This document shows, one piece after another, positions 24,630-36,647 of a stretch of 64,000 nt of DNA; within the stretch, counting starts at the first letter, position 1; each line of letters begins with the position of its first letter. Below the pieces are notes generated by a model. It saw only the letters and a list, made by a program, of their open reading frames with translations. It did not search any database and was not told where the DNA came from. Source of the DNA: Ancylobacter gelatini (GTDB lineage: Bacteria; Pseudomonadota; Alphaproteobacteria; Rhizobiales; Xanthobacteraceae); contig NZ_JAKVIL010000015.1 in the NCBI RefSeq assembly GCF_022601675.1, positions 1 to 64,000 on the forward strand, written 5' to 3'. The position numbers and the translations under genes were made by a program.

Positions 24630-26216
24630 ATGATCACCGGTGCCACCCTCATCGGATCGCGCGACCTGTCCACTACCGCGACGTTCCGCGCCGTCGACCC
24701 GTCGCGCGGCATCGAGATGGAGCCGGCCTTCAGCGATGCGGGGCCGGCGGAGGTCGACATCGCCACACGCCTCGCGGCGGAGGCGTTCCCGATCTACCGC
24801 GCCACCGTGCCGGAACAGCGGGCCGCCTTTCTCGACCTGATCGCTTTGAAGGTCGAAGACGTCGGCGACGCCCTGATCGAGCGGGCGACGCAGGAGACCG
24901 GCCTGCCCACCGCGCGCCTTGAGGGTGAGCGTTCCCGTACCACCAGCCAGTTGCGGCTGTTCGCGAACTGGGTGCGGGCGGGCGGCGCCGACGAACCGCG
25001 CCTCGACAGCCCGCTTCCCCAGCGCACGCCGCTGCCGCGCGCGGATCTGCGCCAGCGCCATATCGGCATCGGGCCGGTCGCCGTGTTCGGCGCCTCGAAT
25101 TTCCCGCTCGCCTTCTCGGTGGCGGGCGGCGATACCGCCTCGGCGCTGGCCGCCGGCTGCCCGGTCATCGTGAAGGGCCATCCGGCGCATCCCGGCACAT
25201 CGGAGCTGGTCGGCCGCGCCGTGCGCGACGCCGTTGCCGCGTCCGGCCTGCCCGAAGGCGTGTTCTCGCTGCTCACGGGCCGCTCCAACGAACTCGGCGG
25301 CGCATTGGTGGCGGATCCGCGCATCAGCGCCGTGGGCTTTACCGGCTCGCGCGCCGGCGGCCTCGCCTTGATGAAGATCGCCACGGCGCGTCCGGTTCCG
25401 ATCCCGGTCTATGCGGAGATGAGCAGCATCAACCCGGTATTCCTGCTGCCCGGCGCGCTGAGGGCGCGGGCCGAGGCGCTCGCGGCGGGATTCGTCGCCT
25501 CGCTCACGTTGGGCGCCGGCCAGTTCTGCACCAATCCAGGGCTGGTGATCGCGCTGGCCGGCGAGGACGTCGATCGTTTCATTGCCGCGGCGGGCGCGCG
25601 GGTGTCCGGCGCGTCGGCCGCAACGATGCTCACCCCCGGCATTGCAGGCGCCTATGCGAAAGGGATATCGGCGCTGGAGGCCAGCCCCGGCGTAACCGAG
25701 GTCGCGCGTGGCGGGGAGGGGGGCCCGAACGGCTGCCGCCCATCGCTGTTCGTCGCGGATGCCGACCTGTTCATGACGGCTCCGGTGCTGGCCCATGAGG
25801 TGTTCGGCGCGTCTTCCCTCGTCATCCGCTGCGCGGATGAAGACGAAATGCGCGCCGTCGCGCACGCGCTGGAAGGCCAGCTCACCGCCACCCTGCATCT
25901 GGAGCCGTCGGACCACGATCTGGCCGCTTCCCTGCTGCCGGTGCTGGAGGACAAGGCCGGGCGCATCCTCGCCAATGGCTGGCCGACCGGCGTCGAGGTC
26001 TGCCACGCCATGGTGCATGGGGGGCCTTTCCCGGCGACCAGCGACCCGCGCTCGACATCGGTCGGCACGCTGGCCATCCGCCGCTTCCTGCGGCCCGTCT
26101 GTTATCAGGACCTGCCCGAGGATCTTCTTCCCCCGGCGGTGCGCACCCGCAACCCGCTCCATCTGCCGCGCCTCGTCGACGGCGCGGTGGACCTGCCCAC
26201 GGAGCCGCGCTCATGA
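24630..26216 (+). CDS. 2-oxoglutarate semialdehyde dehydrogenase
   Basis: Aldehyde dehydrogenase superfamily protein (528 aa) that oxidises 2-oxoglutarate semialdehyde to 2-oxoglutarate, the last step of the oxidative pentose route. Cofactor and catalytic features are visible: IGPVAVFGASNFPLAFS, GFTGSRAGG, the general base Glu in YAEMSSINPVF and the nucleophile Cys in GAGQFCTNPGL. The N-terminus (GATLIGSRD) and the absence of a C-terminal extension match the KGSADH subgroup seen with arabinose, xylose and glucarate pathways. The start is one base after the previous stop and the end overlaps the next ATG by ATGA. Confidence 0.9.
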   Translation: MITGATLIGSRDLSTTATFRAVDPSRGIEMEPAFSDAGPAEVDIATRLAAEAFPIYRATVPEQRAAFLDLIALKVEDVGDALIERATQETGLPTARLEGERSRTTSQLRLFANWVRAGGADEPRLDSPLPQRTPLPRADLRQRHIGIGPVAVFGASNFPLAFSVAGGDTASALAAGCPVIVKGHPAHPGTSELVGRAVRDAVAASGLPEGVFSLLTGRSNELGGALVADPRISAVGFTGSRAGGLALMKIATARPVPIPVYAEMSSINPVFLLPGALRARAEALAAGFVASLTLGAGQFCTNPGLVIALAGEDVDRFIAAAGARVSGASAATMLTPGIAGAYAKGISALEASPGVTEVARGGEGGPNGCRPSLFVADADLFMTAPVLAHEVFGASSLVIRCADEDEMRAVAHALEGQLTATLHLEPSDHDLAASLLPVLEDKAGRILANGWPTGVEVCHAMVHGGPFPATSDPRSTSVGTLAIRRFLRPVCYQDLPEDLLPPAVRTRNPLHLPRLVDGAVDLPTEPRS

Positions 26217-27139
26217 GCCCCATCCGCCTCGCCATCATTGGCCTTGGCAAGATCGCCCGGGATCAGCATCTTCCCGCCATCGCGGCCACTCCCGGCATCG
26301 AGCTGGCCGCGATCGCCAGCCGCAACGCGACGCTGGACGGCGTGCCCCATTTCCCGACGATCGAGGCGTTGCTGGCCTCGTCGCAAGCCATCGACGCGGT
26401 GGCGTTGTGCACGCCGCCGCAGGGCCGGCACGCGCAGGCCGCCGCCGCGCTGGAGGCGGGCAAGCATGTGCTGCTGGAAAAGCCGCCCGGTGCGACGGTG
26501 AGCGAGCTTGCCCCCCTCATCGAGGTCGCCCGGCGCTCCGGTCGCACGCTGTTCACGACCTGGCATTCGCGTTTCGCGCCGGCGGTCGAGCCGGCCCGCG
26601 CCTTTCTGGCGCAGCACGCCATCCGCTCGGTGACGATCGAGTGGAAGGAAGATGTGCGGGTGTGGCATCCGGGGCAGGAATGGATCTGGGAGCCCGGCGG
26701 TCTCGGCGTGTTCGATCCGGCGATCAACGCGCTGTCGATCCTCACCTGCATCCTGCCGCGTCCGGTCTTCGTGACCGGCGCGCATCTCGCCTTTCCCGCC
26801 AACCGCGCGGCGCCGGTGCGGGCCGAGGTCGACCTCACCGACACCGCTGGCGTGCCGATCCGCGCCGAGCTGGATTTCCTGCAGACCGGGCCGCAGACCT
26901 GGGACATCCGTGTCGAGACCGACGGCGGTAGCCTCACCCTGTCTTCGGGCGGGGCGAAGCTGTTCCACGACGGCGCGCCGCTGATCGACGAGAAGGAGGC
27001 CGAATATGCCGGCATCTACCGGCATTTCGTCGATCTGATCGCGAATGGGCGCTCCGATGTCGACGCCACGCCGCTCGCGCTTGTCGCCGATGCCTTTCTG
27101 ATCGGCCGGCGCAGCGTCGTCGAGCCTTTCGAGTACTGA
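26213..27139 (+). CDS. L-arabinose/D-galactose 1-dehydrogenase (Gfo/Idh/MocA family)
   Basis: Oxidises an aldose at C1 to its lactone. The 308-aa protein has an N-terminal Rossmann motif (AIIGLGKIARDQHLPAI), the EKPPGATVSEL segment with the conserved catalytic Lys, and a C-terminal beta-sheet domain containing WEPGGLGVFDPAINALSI. Length and pattern match the Azospirillum L-arabinose 1-dehydrogenase, which also accepts D-galactose. This dual specificity would feed both the arabonate branch and the DgoK/DgoA branch encoded nearby. The start overlaps the previous stop (ATGA). Confidence 0.85.
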   Translation: MSPIRLAIIGLGKIARDQHLPAIAATPGIELAAIASRNATLDGVPHFPTIEALLASSQAIDAVALCTPPQGRHAQAAAALEAGKHVLLEKPPGATVSELAPLIEVARRSGRTLFTTWHSRFAPAVEPARAFLAQHAIRSVTIEWKEDVRVWHPGQEWIWEPGGLGVFDPAINALSILTCILPRPVFVTGAHLAFPANRAAPVRAEVDLTDTAGVPIRAELDFLQTGPQTWDIRVETDGGSLTLSSGGAKLFHDGAPLIDEKEAEYAGIYRHFVDLIANGRSDVDATPLALVADAFLIGRRSVVEPFEY

Positions 27140-27142
27140 GCG

Positions 27143-28225
27143 ATGACCATGGCCGCCGCCCTCGATCTTCCCGTCATCGACCTGTTCGGCCTCATGCCCG
27201 ACGGGGCGCCGGTGGAGCGCATTCGCCTGCGCGGCGCGGACGGCTTCGAGGTGTCGGTGCTTACGCTCGGCGCGATCATACAGGCCCTGCACGTGCCCGA
27301 TCGCAGGGGCGAGACGGCTGACATCGTGCTCGGTCACGACACGCTCGAACCCTATCTGCGGCATCGCCGCTATTTCGGCGCGGCGGTCGGGCGCTATGCC
27401 AACCGCATTCGGGGCGGGACATTTTCGCTCGACCGGAGGGACTGCCGGGTTCCGGCGAATGACGGCCTCAACGCCCTGCATGGCGGACCGGACGGGTTCG
27501 ACCGGCGGCTTTGGAAGATTGAGGCGACGGAGGGCGGGGCGACGCCCTCGGTCACGCTCGGCCTCGCCAGCCCGGATGGCGATCAGGGCTTTCCCGGGGA
27601 GCTGCGCGCGCAGATCACCTACCGTGTCAGCGGCACGGAACTCTCCATCGCCTTCGCGGCGACCACGACGCAGCCGACCGTGGTCAACCTGACGCATCAC
27701 GGCTTCTTCAATCTGGCCGGCATCGAGCGGTCGAGCGACGTGCTGGACCATGTCCTGACGCTGGACGCCGAGGCCTATCTGCCGGTCGACGCGACGGCGA
27801 TCCCGCTCGGCGGTCCCGCGGCGGTCGCCGGCACGCCGTTCGATTTCCGCACGCCCGTGGCCATCGGTGCGCGCATTCGCGAGGGGCATGAGCAAGTGCG
27901 GCTCGGGCGGGGCTACGACCATAATTACTGCCTGCCCGGCGGCCCGTCCGCGACGCCGCGACGCGCCGCCCGGGTCGAGCATCCCGGTTCCGGCCGGGTG
28001 ATGGAACTGCTCACCGACCAACCCGGCCTGCAGTTCTATTCCGGCAACTTCCTCGACGGTACGGCGGAGGGAAAATTCGGCCGGCTCTACCGCCAGTCCG
28101 ACGCCTTCTGCCTCGAACCGCAGGCCTGGCCGGACAGCCCCAACCGGCCGGACTTCCCCTCCGCCCGGCTCGACCCCGGCGAGACCTACCGCCACCTCTC
28201 GCTTTACCGCTTCTCGACCCTCTGA
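27143..28225 (+). CDS. galM: Aldose 1-epimerase (mutarotase)
   Basis: Interconverts alpha and beta anomers of imported aldoses so that the C1 dehydrogenase gets its preferred form. The 360-aa protein carries GALM-family hallmarks: [11 protein letters not shown], the [13 protein letters not shown] segment, [15 protein letters not shown], the catalytic His region [12 protein letters not shown] and the catalytic Glu replaced context QFYSGNF with a following [13 protein letters not shown]. It starts 3 bp after the dehydrogenase stop. An in-frame second ATG at 27149 is an alternative start. Confidence 0.92.
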   Translation: MTMAAALDLPVIDLFGLMPDGAPVERIRLRGADGFEVSVLTLGAIIQALHVPDRRGETADIVLGHDTLEPYLRHRRYFGAAVGRYANRIRGGTFSLDRRDCRVPANDGLNALHGGPDGFDRRLWKIEATEGGATPSVTLGLASPDGDQGFPGELRAQITYRVSGTELSIAFAATTTQPTVVNLTHHGFFNLAGIERSSDVLDHVLTLDAEAYLPVDATAIPLGGPAAVAGTPFDFRTPVAIGARIREGHEQVRLGRGYDHNYCLPGGPSATPRRAARVEHPGSGRVMELLTDQPGLQFYSGNFLDGTAEGKFGRLYRQSDAFCLEPQAWPDSPNRPDFPSARLDPGETYRHLSLYRFSTL

Positions 28226-28239
28226 CCATGGAGCGCGCC

Positions 28240-30045
28240 ATGCACGGCACCTCACCCGAAACCGAGCGTACGCTCCGCTCCCGCGCCTGGTTCGACAACC
28301 CGGCCAATGTCGACATGACCGCGCTGTATCTGGAGCGCTACCTCAATTTCGGCCTCAGCCAGGACGAGCTGCAGAGCGGGCGGCCGATCATCGGCATCGC
28401 CCAGACCGGCTCGGACCTCTCGCCCTGCAATCGACATCATCTCGAACTCGCCAAGCGGGTGCGTGATGGCATCCGCGAGGCTGGTGGCATCGCCATCGAG
28501 TTTCCGGTGCACCCGATCCAGGAGACCGGCAAGCGCCCCACCGCCGGCCTCGACCGCAACCTCGCCTATCTCGGCCTCGTGGAAGTGCTTTATGGCTACC
28601 CGCTCGACGGCGTGGTGCTCACCATCGGTTGCGACAAGACCACGCCGGCCTGCCTGATGGCCGCCGCGACCGTGAACATTCCCGCCATCGCGCTTTCGGT
28701 CGGGCCGATGCTCAACGGCTGGTTCAAGGGCGAGCGCACCGGATCGGGCACCATCGTGTGGAAGGCGCGCGAACTGCTCGCCAAGGGCGAGATCGACTAT
28801 CAGGGCTTCGTGAAGCTGGTCGCCTCCTCGGCACCGTCGACCGGCTATTGCAACACGATGGGCACGGCGACCACGATGAACTCGCTCGCCGAAGCGCTGG
28901 GCATGCAGCTGCCCGGCTCGGCGGCGATCCCCGCCCCCTATCGCGATCGGCAGGAAATCGCCTACCGCACCGGACTGCGCATCGTCGAGATGGTGCGCGA
29001 GGACCTCAAGCCCTCCGACATCCTCACCCGCGAGGCGTTCGTCAACGCCATCCGGGTCAACTCCGCCATTGGGGGCTCGACCAACGCGCCGATCCACCTC
29101 AACGCGCTTGCCCGCCATGTCGGCGTGGAACTGGGCATCGACGACTGGCAGACCTATGGCGAGGATGTGCCGCTGCTGGTGAACCTCCAGCCGGCCGGCG
29201 ACTATCTCGGCGAGGATTACTACCACGCCGGCGGGGTGCCGGCCGTGGTGAAGCAATTGATGGATCAAGGGCTCATCGCCGAGGACGCCGTCACCGCCAA
29301 CGGCCGCACGCTCGGCGATAATTGCCGCGAGGCGCGGATCGAGGACGAGGCGGTGATCCGCCCCTATGACCGCCCGCTCAAGGCGAAGGCCGGGTTCCGC
29401 GTGCTGCGCGGCAACCTGTTCTCCTCCGCCATCATGAAGACCAGCGTGATCTCGGACGAGTTCCGGGCCCGCTACCTCGCCAACCCCGACGATCCCGAGG
29501 CCTTCGAGGGCCGGGCCGTGGTGTTCGACGGGCCGGAGGATTACCACGCCCGCATCGACGACCCCGCGCTGGCCATCGACGAGACCACCATCCTGTTCAT
29601 GCGCGGCGCCGGGCCGGTCGGCTATCCCGGCGCGGCGGAGGTCGTGAACATGCGGGCGCCGGACTACCTCATCAAGGCGGGCATCCACGCCCTGCCCTGC
29701 ATCGGCGACGGGCGCCAGTCGGGAACGTCGGGCTCGCCTTCCATCCTCAACGCGTCGCCGGAAGCGGCGGCCGGCGGCGGCCTCGCTTTGCTGCGCACCG
29801 GCGACCGCGTGCGCATCGACCTCAGGCGCAACAGCGCCAACATGCTGGTGCCCGAGGACGAGCTGGAACGCCGCCGGCAGGAATTGGCGGCGGCCGGTGG
29901 CTATGCCTATCCCGCCAGCCAGACGCCCTGGCAGGAGATCCAGCGCGGCTTCGTCGGCCAGCTTGAAACCGGCGCCGTTCTGGAGCCAGCCGTGCGCTAC
30001 CAGCGCATCGCCCAGACCATGGGGATGCCGCGTGACAATCACTAG
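28240..30045 (+). CDS. IlvD/Edd sugar-acid dehydratase, D-xylonate dehydratase type
   Basis: Second sugar-acid dehydratase of the operon, 601 aa from ATG 28240 (GGAG 6 nt upstream; ATG 28228 has none). Cluster Cys are at 63 (LSPCN), 131 (GCDKTTPAC) and 204 (GYCNTMG). The segments [20 protein letters not shown] and [21 protein letters not shown] closely resemble Caulobacter D-xylonate dehydratase, a different subgroup from the paralogue at 21928. With DgoK and DgoA downstream and no enolase-type galactonate dehydratase present, it may act on D-galactonate, D-xylonate or both. Confidence 0.83.
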   Translation: MHGTSPETERTLRSRAWFDNPANVDMTALYLERYLNFGLSQDELQSGRPIIGIAQTGSDLSPCNRHHLELAKRVRDGIREAGGIAIEFPVHPIQETGKRPTAGLDRNLAYLGLVEVLYGYPLDGVVLTIGCDKTTPACLMAAATVNIPAIALSVGPMLNGWFKGERTGSGTIVWKARELLAKGEIDYQGFVKLVASSAPSTGYCNTMGTATTMNSLAEALGMQLPGSAAIPAPYRDRQEIAYRTGLRIVEMVREDLKPSDILTREAFVNAIRVNSAIGGSTNAPIHLNALARHVGVELGIDDWQTYGEDVPLLVNLQPAGDYLGEDYYHAGGVPAVVKQLMDQGLIAEDAVTANGRTLGDNCREARIEDEAVIRPYDRPLKAKAGFRVLRGNLFSSAIMKTSVISDEFRARYLANPDDPEAFEGRAVVFDGPEDYHARIDDPALAIDETTILFMRGAGPVGYPGAAEVVNMRAPDYLIKAGIHALPCIGDGRQSGTSGSPSILNASPEAAAGGGLALLRTGDRVRIDLRRNSANMLVPEDELERRRQELAAAGGYAYPASQTPWQEIQRGFVGQLETGAVLEPAVRYQRIAQTMGMPRDNH

Positions 30046-30955
30046 CCCCGCCCCCCTTGCCGCTGCGACCCCGGAATGGGTGCCGGTCACCGTGCTGTGT
30101 GAGCAGCACTGCCATCTCGGCGAGGGCGCGGCCTATGATCCGGCGCGGGACACCGCGTGGTGGTTCGACATACTGGAGCGGCGCCTGTTCGAGGCGACGC
30201 TTGCGACCGGCGAGATCGTCACCCATGCGCTGCCGGTGATGGCGAGCGCGCTGGCCGCCGTCGACGAGCGCCGTCAGTTGCTCGCCACCGAGCTTGGCCT
30301 GATGCTGCGCGACATCGCCTCCGGCGCCGTTGACCTGATCGCCCCGGTCGAGGCGGGCAATCCGGTGACGCGCTCCAATGATGCGCGCGTGCATCCGAGC
30401 GGCACGTTCTGGTTCAGCACCATGGGCCGTGAGGCACAGGAAGGGGCCGGCACGATCTACGCCTATTGCGCCGGCCGGGTGGTGCCGCTGTTTCCGGGCC
30501 TCGCCATTCCCAACGCCATCTGCTTCTCGCCGGACGGCATGACCGGCTATTTCGCCGACACCGGCGCGAACCGCCTGCACCGGGTGCGTCTCGATCCGGC
30601 GACCGGGCTGCCGTTGGAAGCGCCCGCCGTGATCCATCTGCACCAGGGGGCCGGCGGGCTCGACGGCGCGGTGACGGATGACGAGGGGCTCATCTGGTGC
30701 GCCATGTGGGGAGGCGCCCGGCTCAATGTCTATTCCCCGGTCGGGGAGCTTGTCCGCAGTGTCGCGGTGCCGGCCCTTCAGGCCAGTTGCCCGGTCTTTG
30801 TCGGCGCGGACTTCGACCGTCTGCTGGTGACCTCCGCCTTTCAGCACATGGACGAGGCCGCCCGCGCGGCGGATCCCCATCACGGGCGCACCTTCCTGCT
30901 CGAGATCGGGGCGCGCGGCCGGGCCGAACCTCGCGTCAGGCTGGGGGGCGCGTGA
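30032..30955 (+). CDS. SMP-30/gluconolactonase family sugar lactonase
   Basis: Six-bladed beta-propeller hydrolase (307 aa) that opens the aldonolactone made by the C1 dehydrogenase. Metal ligands are recognisable: Glu in [10 protein letters not shown], Asn in [11 protein letters not shown] and Asp in [12 protein letters not shown]; the conserved [11 protein letters not shown] follows the first. Start is GTG 30032, overlapping the dehydratase gene by 14 bp, with GGGG about 8 nt upstream. Its position points to L-arabinono- and/or D-galactono-lactone as substrate. Confidence 0.85.
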   Translation: MTITSPAPLAAATPEWVPVTVLCEQHCHLGEGAAYDPARDTAWWFDILERRLFEATLATGEIVTHALPVMASALAAVDERRQLLATELGLMLRDIASGAVDLIAPVEAGNPVTRSNDARVHPSGTFWFSTMGREAQEGAGTIYAYCAGRVVPLFPGLAIPNAICFSPDGMTGYFADTGANRLHRVRLDPATGLPLEAPAVIHLHQGAGGLDGAVTDDEGLIWCAMWGGARLNVYSPVGELVRSVAVPALQASCPVFVGADFDRLLVTSAFQHMDEAARAADPHHGRTFLLEIGARGRAEPRVRLGGA

Positions 30956-31896
30956 TGGCACCGCAATTCGACCGGCTTTCCCACATCGCCGTCGACTGGG
31001 GCACGTCGAGCTTCCGCCTCTGGGCGCTCGACGCGCAAGGCAACGTGCTGGCGGAGCGGCGTAGCGCACAGGGGCTTGCCGCCGCGTCGTCCGAAGGTTT
31101 CGAGACCACGCTCGAAGCCCACCTCGCCGCGCTCGCCGTGCCGGACGGTGTCCCGGTCATGATGTGCGGCATGGTGGGCTCGCGCAGCGGCTGGGTCGAG
31201 GCCGCCTATGTCGACACGCCGGCGACGCTCGACGGGCTGGTCGCCCAGGCCGTGCAGGTTCCCTCCACGCGGCGGCGAATCCGCATCCTGCCCGGCCTTG
31301 CTCAGCGTGATCCCGCGCGGCCTGATGTCATGCGCGGCGAGGAAACCCAGTTGCTCGCCCTCGCCAGCGCGGGCGTGACGGGGCCGGCCTGCCTGCCCGG
31401 CACCCATTCCAAATGGGTCAGGATGCAGCGGGGCGAGGTGGAGCATTTCGCCACCTTCATGACCGGCGAACTGTTCCAGCTGCTGCGCGCCCAGTCGGTG
31501 GTCGCGCCCGCGGTCGCCGGGGCGGTGGAGAGCGACCCCGCCGGTACCGCCTTCGCGCTGGGGGTCGGCGAAGGTCTTTCGGCCCCCGAGACGGTGAGCC
31601 ATGCGCTGTTCCGGCTCCGGGCGGCCTGGCTGCTGACCGGCGCCGAGCCGGCCGACACGCTGTCGCGGCTCTCGGGCCTGCTCATCGGCGCTGAACTCGC
31701 GGGCGCCGCCCGGCTGTTCGGGACGCTGGACGGCGTCGCGCTGGTGGCGTCGGGACCGCTGGCGCGGGCCTATCGCGCCGCCCTCAGCATCGCTGGCGTC
31801 GGCAACGTCGCCTTTTTCGACGCCGAGAACTGCGTCCGGGCGGGGCTGCACGCCGCCGCAATCACCACCTTCCGACTGGAAAGGAACGCGCCATGA
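30955..31896 (+). CDS. dgoK: 2-dehydro-3-deoxygalactonokinase
   Basis: Phosphorylates 2-keto-3-deoxygalactonate at C6 in the De Ley-Doudoroff galactose pathway. The 313-aa protein starts with AVDWGTSSFRLWALD, the phosphate-binding loop of this kinase family, and has MCGMVGSRSGWVEA and LPGTHSKWVRMQRGEVEHFATFMTGE, all typical of DgoK. The start overlaps the lactonase stop (TGATG) and the stop overlaps dgoA (ATGA). Confidence 0.9.
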   Translation: MAPQFDRLSHIAVDWGTSSFRLWALDAQGNVLAERRSAQGLAAASSEGFETTLEAHLAALAVPDGVPVMMCGMVGSRSGWVEAAYVDTPATLDGLVAQAVQVPSTRRRIRILPGLAQRDPARPDVMRGEETQLLALASAGVTGPACLPGTHSKWVRMQRGEVEHFATFMTGELFQLLRAQSVVAPAVAGAVESDPAGTAFALGVGEGLSAPETVSHALFRLRAAWLLTGAEPADTLSRLSGLLIGAELAGAARLFGTLDGVALVASGPLARAYRAALSIAGVGNVAFFDAENCVRAGLHAAAITTFRLERNAP

Positions 31897-32564
31897 CCCC
31901 GCTTACGCCGCCCGTCCCATGGCCGCGCCTGCGGCGCCCGCTGGTCGCCATCCTGCGCGGCATCCTCCCGCAGGAGGCCGCCTCGATCGCGGGCGCGCTG
32001 GTCGAGGAGGGGTTCGAGGCCATCGAGGTGCCGCTCAATTCGCCGGACCCGTTCCGCTCCATCGAGACGATGGCCCGGCTTGCGCCGTCGGGCGTGCTGA
32101 TCGGCGCCGGAACGGTGCTGGAGACGGCCGAGGTCGACCGGCTGGCCGATGCTGGCGGGCGGCTCATGGTCAGTCCCAATGTTGACGCTGACGTCATCGG
32201 CCGGGCGGTGGGGCATGGGATGGTCACCATGCCGGGCGTGCTGACTCCGACGGAAGCTCTCGCGGCGGTGAAGGCGGGGGCCTCGGCTCTCAAGTTCTTC
32301 CCCGCCAATCTGCTCGGCCCTTCCCTCATTCAGGCGATCGCGGTGGTGCTGCCGGCCGGCACGATTGTCGGCGCCGTCGGCGGCGTCGGCGAGAGGGAGT
32401 TCGCCGCCTATGGCGCGGCCGGAATCCGTACCTTCGGCCTCGGCTCCAGCCTCTATCGGCCGGGGGCCACCGCCAGCGAGGTCAGGGAGAAGGCGCGGGC
32501 GGTCATCGCCGCCTACGACGCCGCCTTCCCGATGGCCCAGGAGACATTGCGCGCCGACGGATGA
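31893..32564 (+). CDS. dgoA: 2-dehydro-3-deoxy-6-phosphogalactonate aldolase
   Basis: Class I KDPG/KDPGal aldolase of 223 aa that cleaves its substrate to pyruvate and glyceraldehyde-3-phosphate. It shows [12 protein letters not shown], the Glu of [26 protein letters not shown] and the Schiff-base Lys in [12 protein letters not shown]. The PLNSP sequence, where KDPG aldolases have TLRTP, favours the galactonate type. It is the last enzyme gene before the ChvE transporter genes, 97 bp downstream. Confidence 0.9.
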   Translation: MTPLTPPVPWPRLRRPLVAILRGILPQEAASIAGALVEEGFEAIEVPLNSPDPFRSIETMARLAPSGVLIGAGTVLETAEVDRLADAGGRLMVSPNVDADVIGRAVGHGMVTMPGVLTPTEALAAVKAGASALKFFPANLLGPSLIQAIAVVLPAGTIVGAVGGVGEREFAAYGAAGIRTFGLGSSLYRPGATASEVREKARAVIAAYDAAFPMAQETLRADG

Positions 32565-32661
32565 GGCGCGCACTCGCGGGAGCCCCGCCAAAAAACGGCA
32601 CGCCGAAGGCGGCCAAGGAAACGCTGAATCGCAGAGCCCCAACGCTCAAGGAGCTGACGAC

Positions 32662-33732
32662 ATGAAACGCCTGACGACGCTATTCTCCGCAACCGCGCTG
32701 GCGCTCGGCGCCATGGCCCTCGCTTTGCCCGCGAGCGCCCAGGACAAGGGTACGGTCGGCATCGCCATGCCCACCAAATCCTCCGCCCGCTGGATCGCCG
32801 ATGGCGACAACATGGTGAAGGTGCTCAAGGAGCGCGGCTACACCACCGACCTGCAATATGCCGAGGACGACATTCCCAACCAGCTCTCGCAGATCGAGAA
32901 CATGGTGACCAAGGGCGCCAAGGTGCTGGTGATCGCCTCGATCGACGGCACCACCCTCTCCGACGTGCTGAAGCAGGCGCATGACAAGGGCATCAAGGTG
33001 ATCGCCTATGACCGCCTGATCCGCGACACGCCGAATGTCGACTACTACGCGACCTTCGACAATTTCCAGGTCGGCGTGCTGCAGGCGGAATCCCTGCTCA
33101 AGGGGCTCGGCTATCCCCAGAACAAGGGCCCCTTCAACGTCGAGCTGTTCGGCGGCTCGCCAGACGACAACAACGCCTATTTCTTCTACGATGGCGCCAT
33201 GTCGGTGCTGAAGCCGCTGATCGACAACGGCACGCTGAAGATCGCCTCCGGCCAGATGGGCATGGACAAGGTCTCGACCCTGCGCTGGGACGGCGCCACC
33301 GCCCAGGCGCGCATGGATAATCTGCTGAGCGCCTACTACACCGACAAGAAGCTCCACGGCGTGCTCTCGCCCTATGACGGGCTGTCGATCGGCATCCTGT
33401 CCTCGCTCAAGGGCGTGGGCTACGGCTCCGGCAACATGAAGATGCCGGTGGTGACCGGGCAGGACGCGGAAGTGCCCTCGGTCAAGTCGATCCTTGCCGG
33501 CCAGCAATATTCGACCGTGTTCAAGGACACCCGCGACCTTGCCAAGGTCACCGCCGACATGGTCGACGCCACGCTGTCGGGCAAGGATCCCACGGTCAAC
33601 GACACCAAGACCTACAATAACGGCGTCAAGATCGTGCCGTCCTACCTGCTCAAGCCGGTCGTCGTCGACAAGGGCAACTGGGAACAGGTGCTGGTCGGTT
33701 CCGGCTACTACAAGCCTGATCAGGTCAACTGA
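32662..33732 (+). CDS. chvE: Multiple-sugar periplasmic binding protein ChvE
   Basis: Periplasmic receptor (356 aa) for L-arabinose, D-galactose and related sugars. In Agrobacterium it also signals to the VirA sensor. The signal peptide ends at ALPASAQ (about residue 26). The mature protein starts [19 protein letters not shown] and has [20 protein letters not shown] and [20 protein letters not shown], diagnostic of the ChvE/MmsB-type receptor. AAGGAG lies 8 nt before ATG 32662. It is transcribed with gguA and gguB. Confidence 0.92.
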   Translation: MKRLTTLFSATALALGAMALALPASAQDKGTVGIAMPTKSSARWIADGDNMVKVLKERGYTTDLQYAEDDIPNQLSQIENMVTKGAKVLVIASIDGTTLSDVLKQAHDKGIKVIAYDRLIRDTPNVDYYATFDNFQVGVLQAESLLKGLGYPQNKGPFNVELFGGSPDDNNAYFFYDGAMSVLKPLIDNGTLKIASGQMGMDKVSTLRWDGATAQARMDNLLSAYYTDKKLHGVLSPYDGLSIGILSSLKGVGYGSGNMKMPVVTGQDAEVPSVKSILAGQQYSTVFKDTRDLAKVTADMVDATLSGKDPTVNDTKTYNNGVKIVPSYLLKPVVVDKGNWEQVLVGSGYYKPDQVN

Positions 33733-33763
33733 CGATCCTTCGCGGACTATCTGGAAGACATCA

Positions 33764-33799
33764 CGATCCGCGCCCGCCGTTTCGGGCCGGCGCGGATCG
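33764..33799 (+). promoter_or_regulatory. Stem-loop between chvE and gguA
   Basis: CGATCCGCGCC (33764-33774) and GGCGCGGATCG (33789-33799) are exact complements around a 14-nt loop. No T-tract follows, and gguA starts 22 bp later. Same position and kind as the ytfQ-ytfR stem-loops, so probably involved in differential expression of receptor and transporter. Confidence 0.5.
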
Positions 33800-33820
33800 G
33801 ATACGGGAGCGAGCGAGGCC

Positions 33821-35352
<1,532 letters not shown>

Positions 35353-35356
<4 letters not shown>

Positions 35357-36537
35357 GCGACGCGGCGCTGAAGAAGCCTGGACACGCCGGCTTTCTGAAG
35401 AACAACCTGCGCGAATACGGGATGCTGATTTCGCTCTTCGCCATCATGGTGTTCTTCGAGGTGGTCACCAACGGTACGTTGATGCGGCCGCTGAACCTCA
35501 CCAATCTCGTGCTGCAGAACAGCTACATCGTCATCATGGCGCTGGGCATGCTGCTGGTGATCGTCACCGGTCATATCGACCTCTCGGTCGGCTCGGTCGC
35601 CGGATTCATCGGCGCGGTGGCGGCGGTCCTGATGGTGAGGTACGGCGTGCCTCCCCTGCTCGCCGTCCTGATCTGCCTGGCGCTGGGCGGCCTGATCGGC
35701 GCGGCGCAGGGCTATTGGGTGGCCTATTTCAAGATCCCGTCCTTCATCGTCACGCTCGCCGGCATGCTGGTGTTCAAGGGGCTCGCGCTGGCGATCCTGG
35801 CCGGCCAGTCTGTGGGGCCCTTCCCCCCGGAATTCCAGCGGCTCTCTTCCGGCTTCATTCCCGAGCTGGTGCCGGATACCGGATCGCTCTACCCGACCTC
35901 TCTCGCGCTCGGCGCCCTGCTAGCCCTCGCGCTGGTCTGGCTGAATTTCCGCGGCCGGAGCCGTCAGGAGGCGCATCACATCGAGACCGAGCCCTACGGC
36001 TTCTTCCTTCTGAAGAACGCGCTGCTGTTCGGCATCATCGTGTATTTCGCCTATCTCATCGCCTCGCATCGCGGCCTGCCCAACGTGCTGGTGATCATGG
36101 TCGCGCTCATCGCGCTTTACGCCTTCGTGACCACGCGCACCACGATCGGCCGGCAGGTCTATGCGGTCGGCGGCAATGAGAAGGCGGCCAAGCTTTCCGG
36201 CATCAAGACCGAGCGGCTGACCTTTCTCACCTTCGTCAATATGGGCGTGCTGGCGGCGCTCGCCGGCCTCATCTTCGCCGCGCGGCTCAATACGGCGACC
36301 CCCAAGGCCGGCCTCGGCTTCGAGCTCGATGTCATCGCCGCCTGCTTCATCGGCGGCGCCTCGGCCTATGGCGGTGTCGGGCGCGTCGGCGGCGCCGTGA
36401 TCGGCGCGCTGATCATGGGCGTGATGAACAACGGTATGTCGATCCTCGGCATCGGCATTGATTATCAGCAGGTGATCAAGGGGCTCGTGCTGCTGGGGGC
36501 GGTGTGCCTCGACGTCTATAATCAGAAGCGCGTCTGA
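35353..36537 (+). CDS. gguB: Sugar ABC transporter permease GguB
   Basis: Inner-membrane permease (394 aa) of the ChvE system, about ten hydrophobic segments. It has [20 protein letters not shown], the [20 protein letters not shown] segment, a central hydrophilic insert (about 195-215, [11 protein letters not shown]) characteristic of this longer GguB subgroup and the coupling loop [20 protein letters not shown]. It forms a homodimer in known relatives, consistent with a single permease gene. It is the last gene of the island. Confidence 0.93.
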
Positions 36538-36575
36538 CTTCCGCTCGCCGCTCCGGGCGCTTCCCCGCTACAAAA

Positions 36576-36603
36576 CAGGCCGCCGGAGCGATCCAGCGGC
36601 CTG
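36576..36603 (+). terminator. Weak hairpin after gguB
   Basis: CAGGCCGC (36576-36583) pairs with GCGGCCTG (36596-36603) around 12 nt. There is no T-tract; it is the only obvious candidate for the end of the sugar island transcript. Confidence 0.35.
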
Positions 36604-36647
36604 CGTGCTTCGTAGATGACGTGTCAAACCGTCATTGCGAGGTCGCC

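Noticed and set aside
26105-28255. 716-codon minus-strand open frame
   Set aside because: Antisense to the aldose dehydrogenase and mutarotase genes, which have clear family motifs and operon overlaps.
36538-36647. Possible regulatory RNA after gguB
   Set aside because: Only one short hairpin without T-tract; nothing distinguishes it from a weak terminator.
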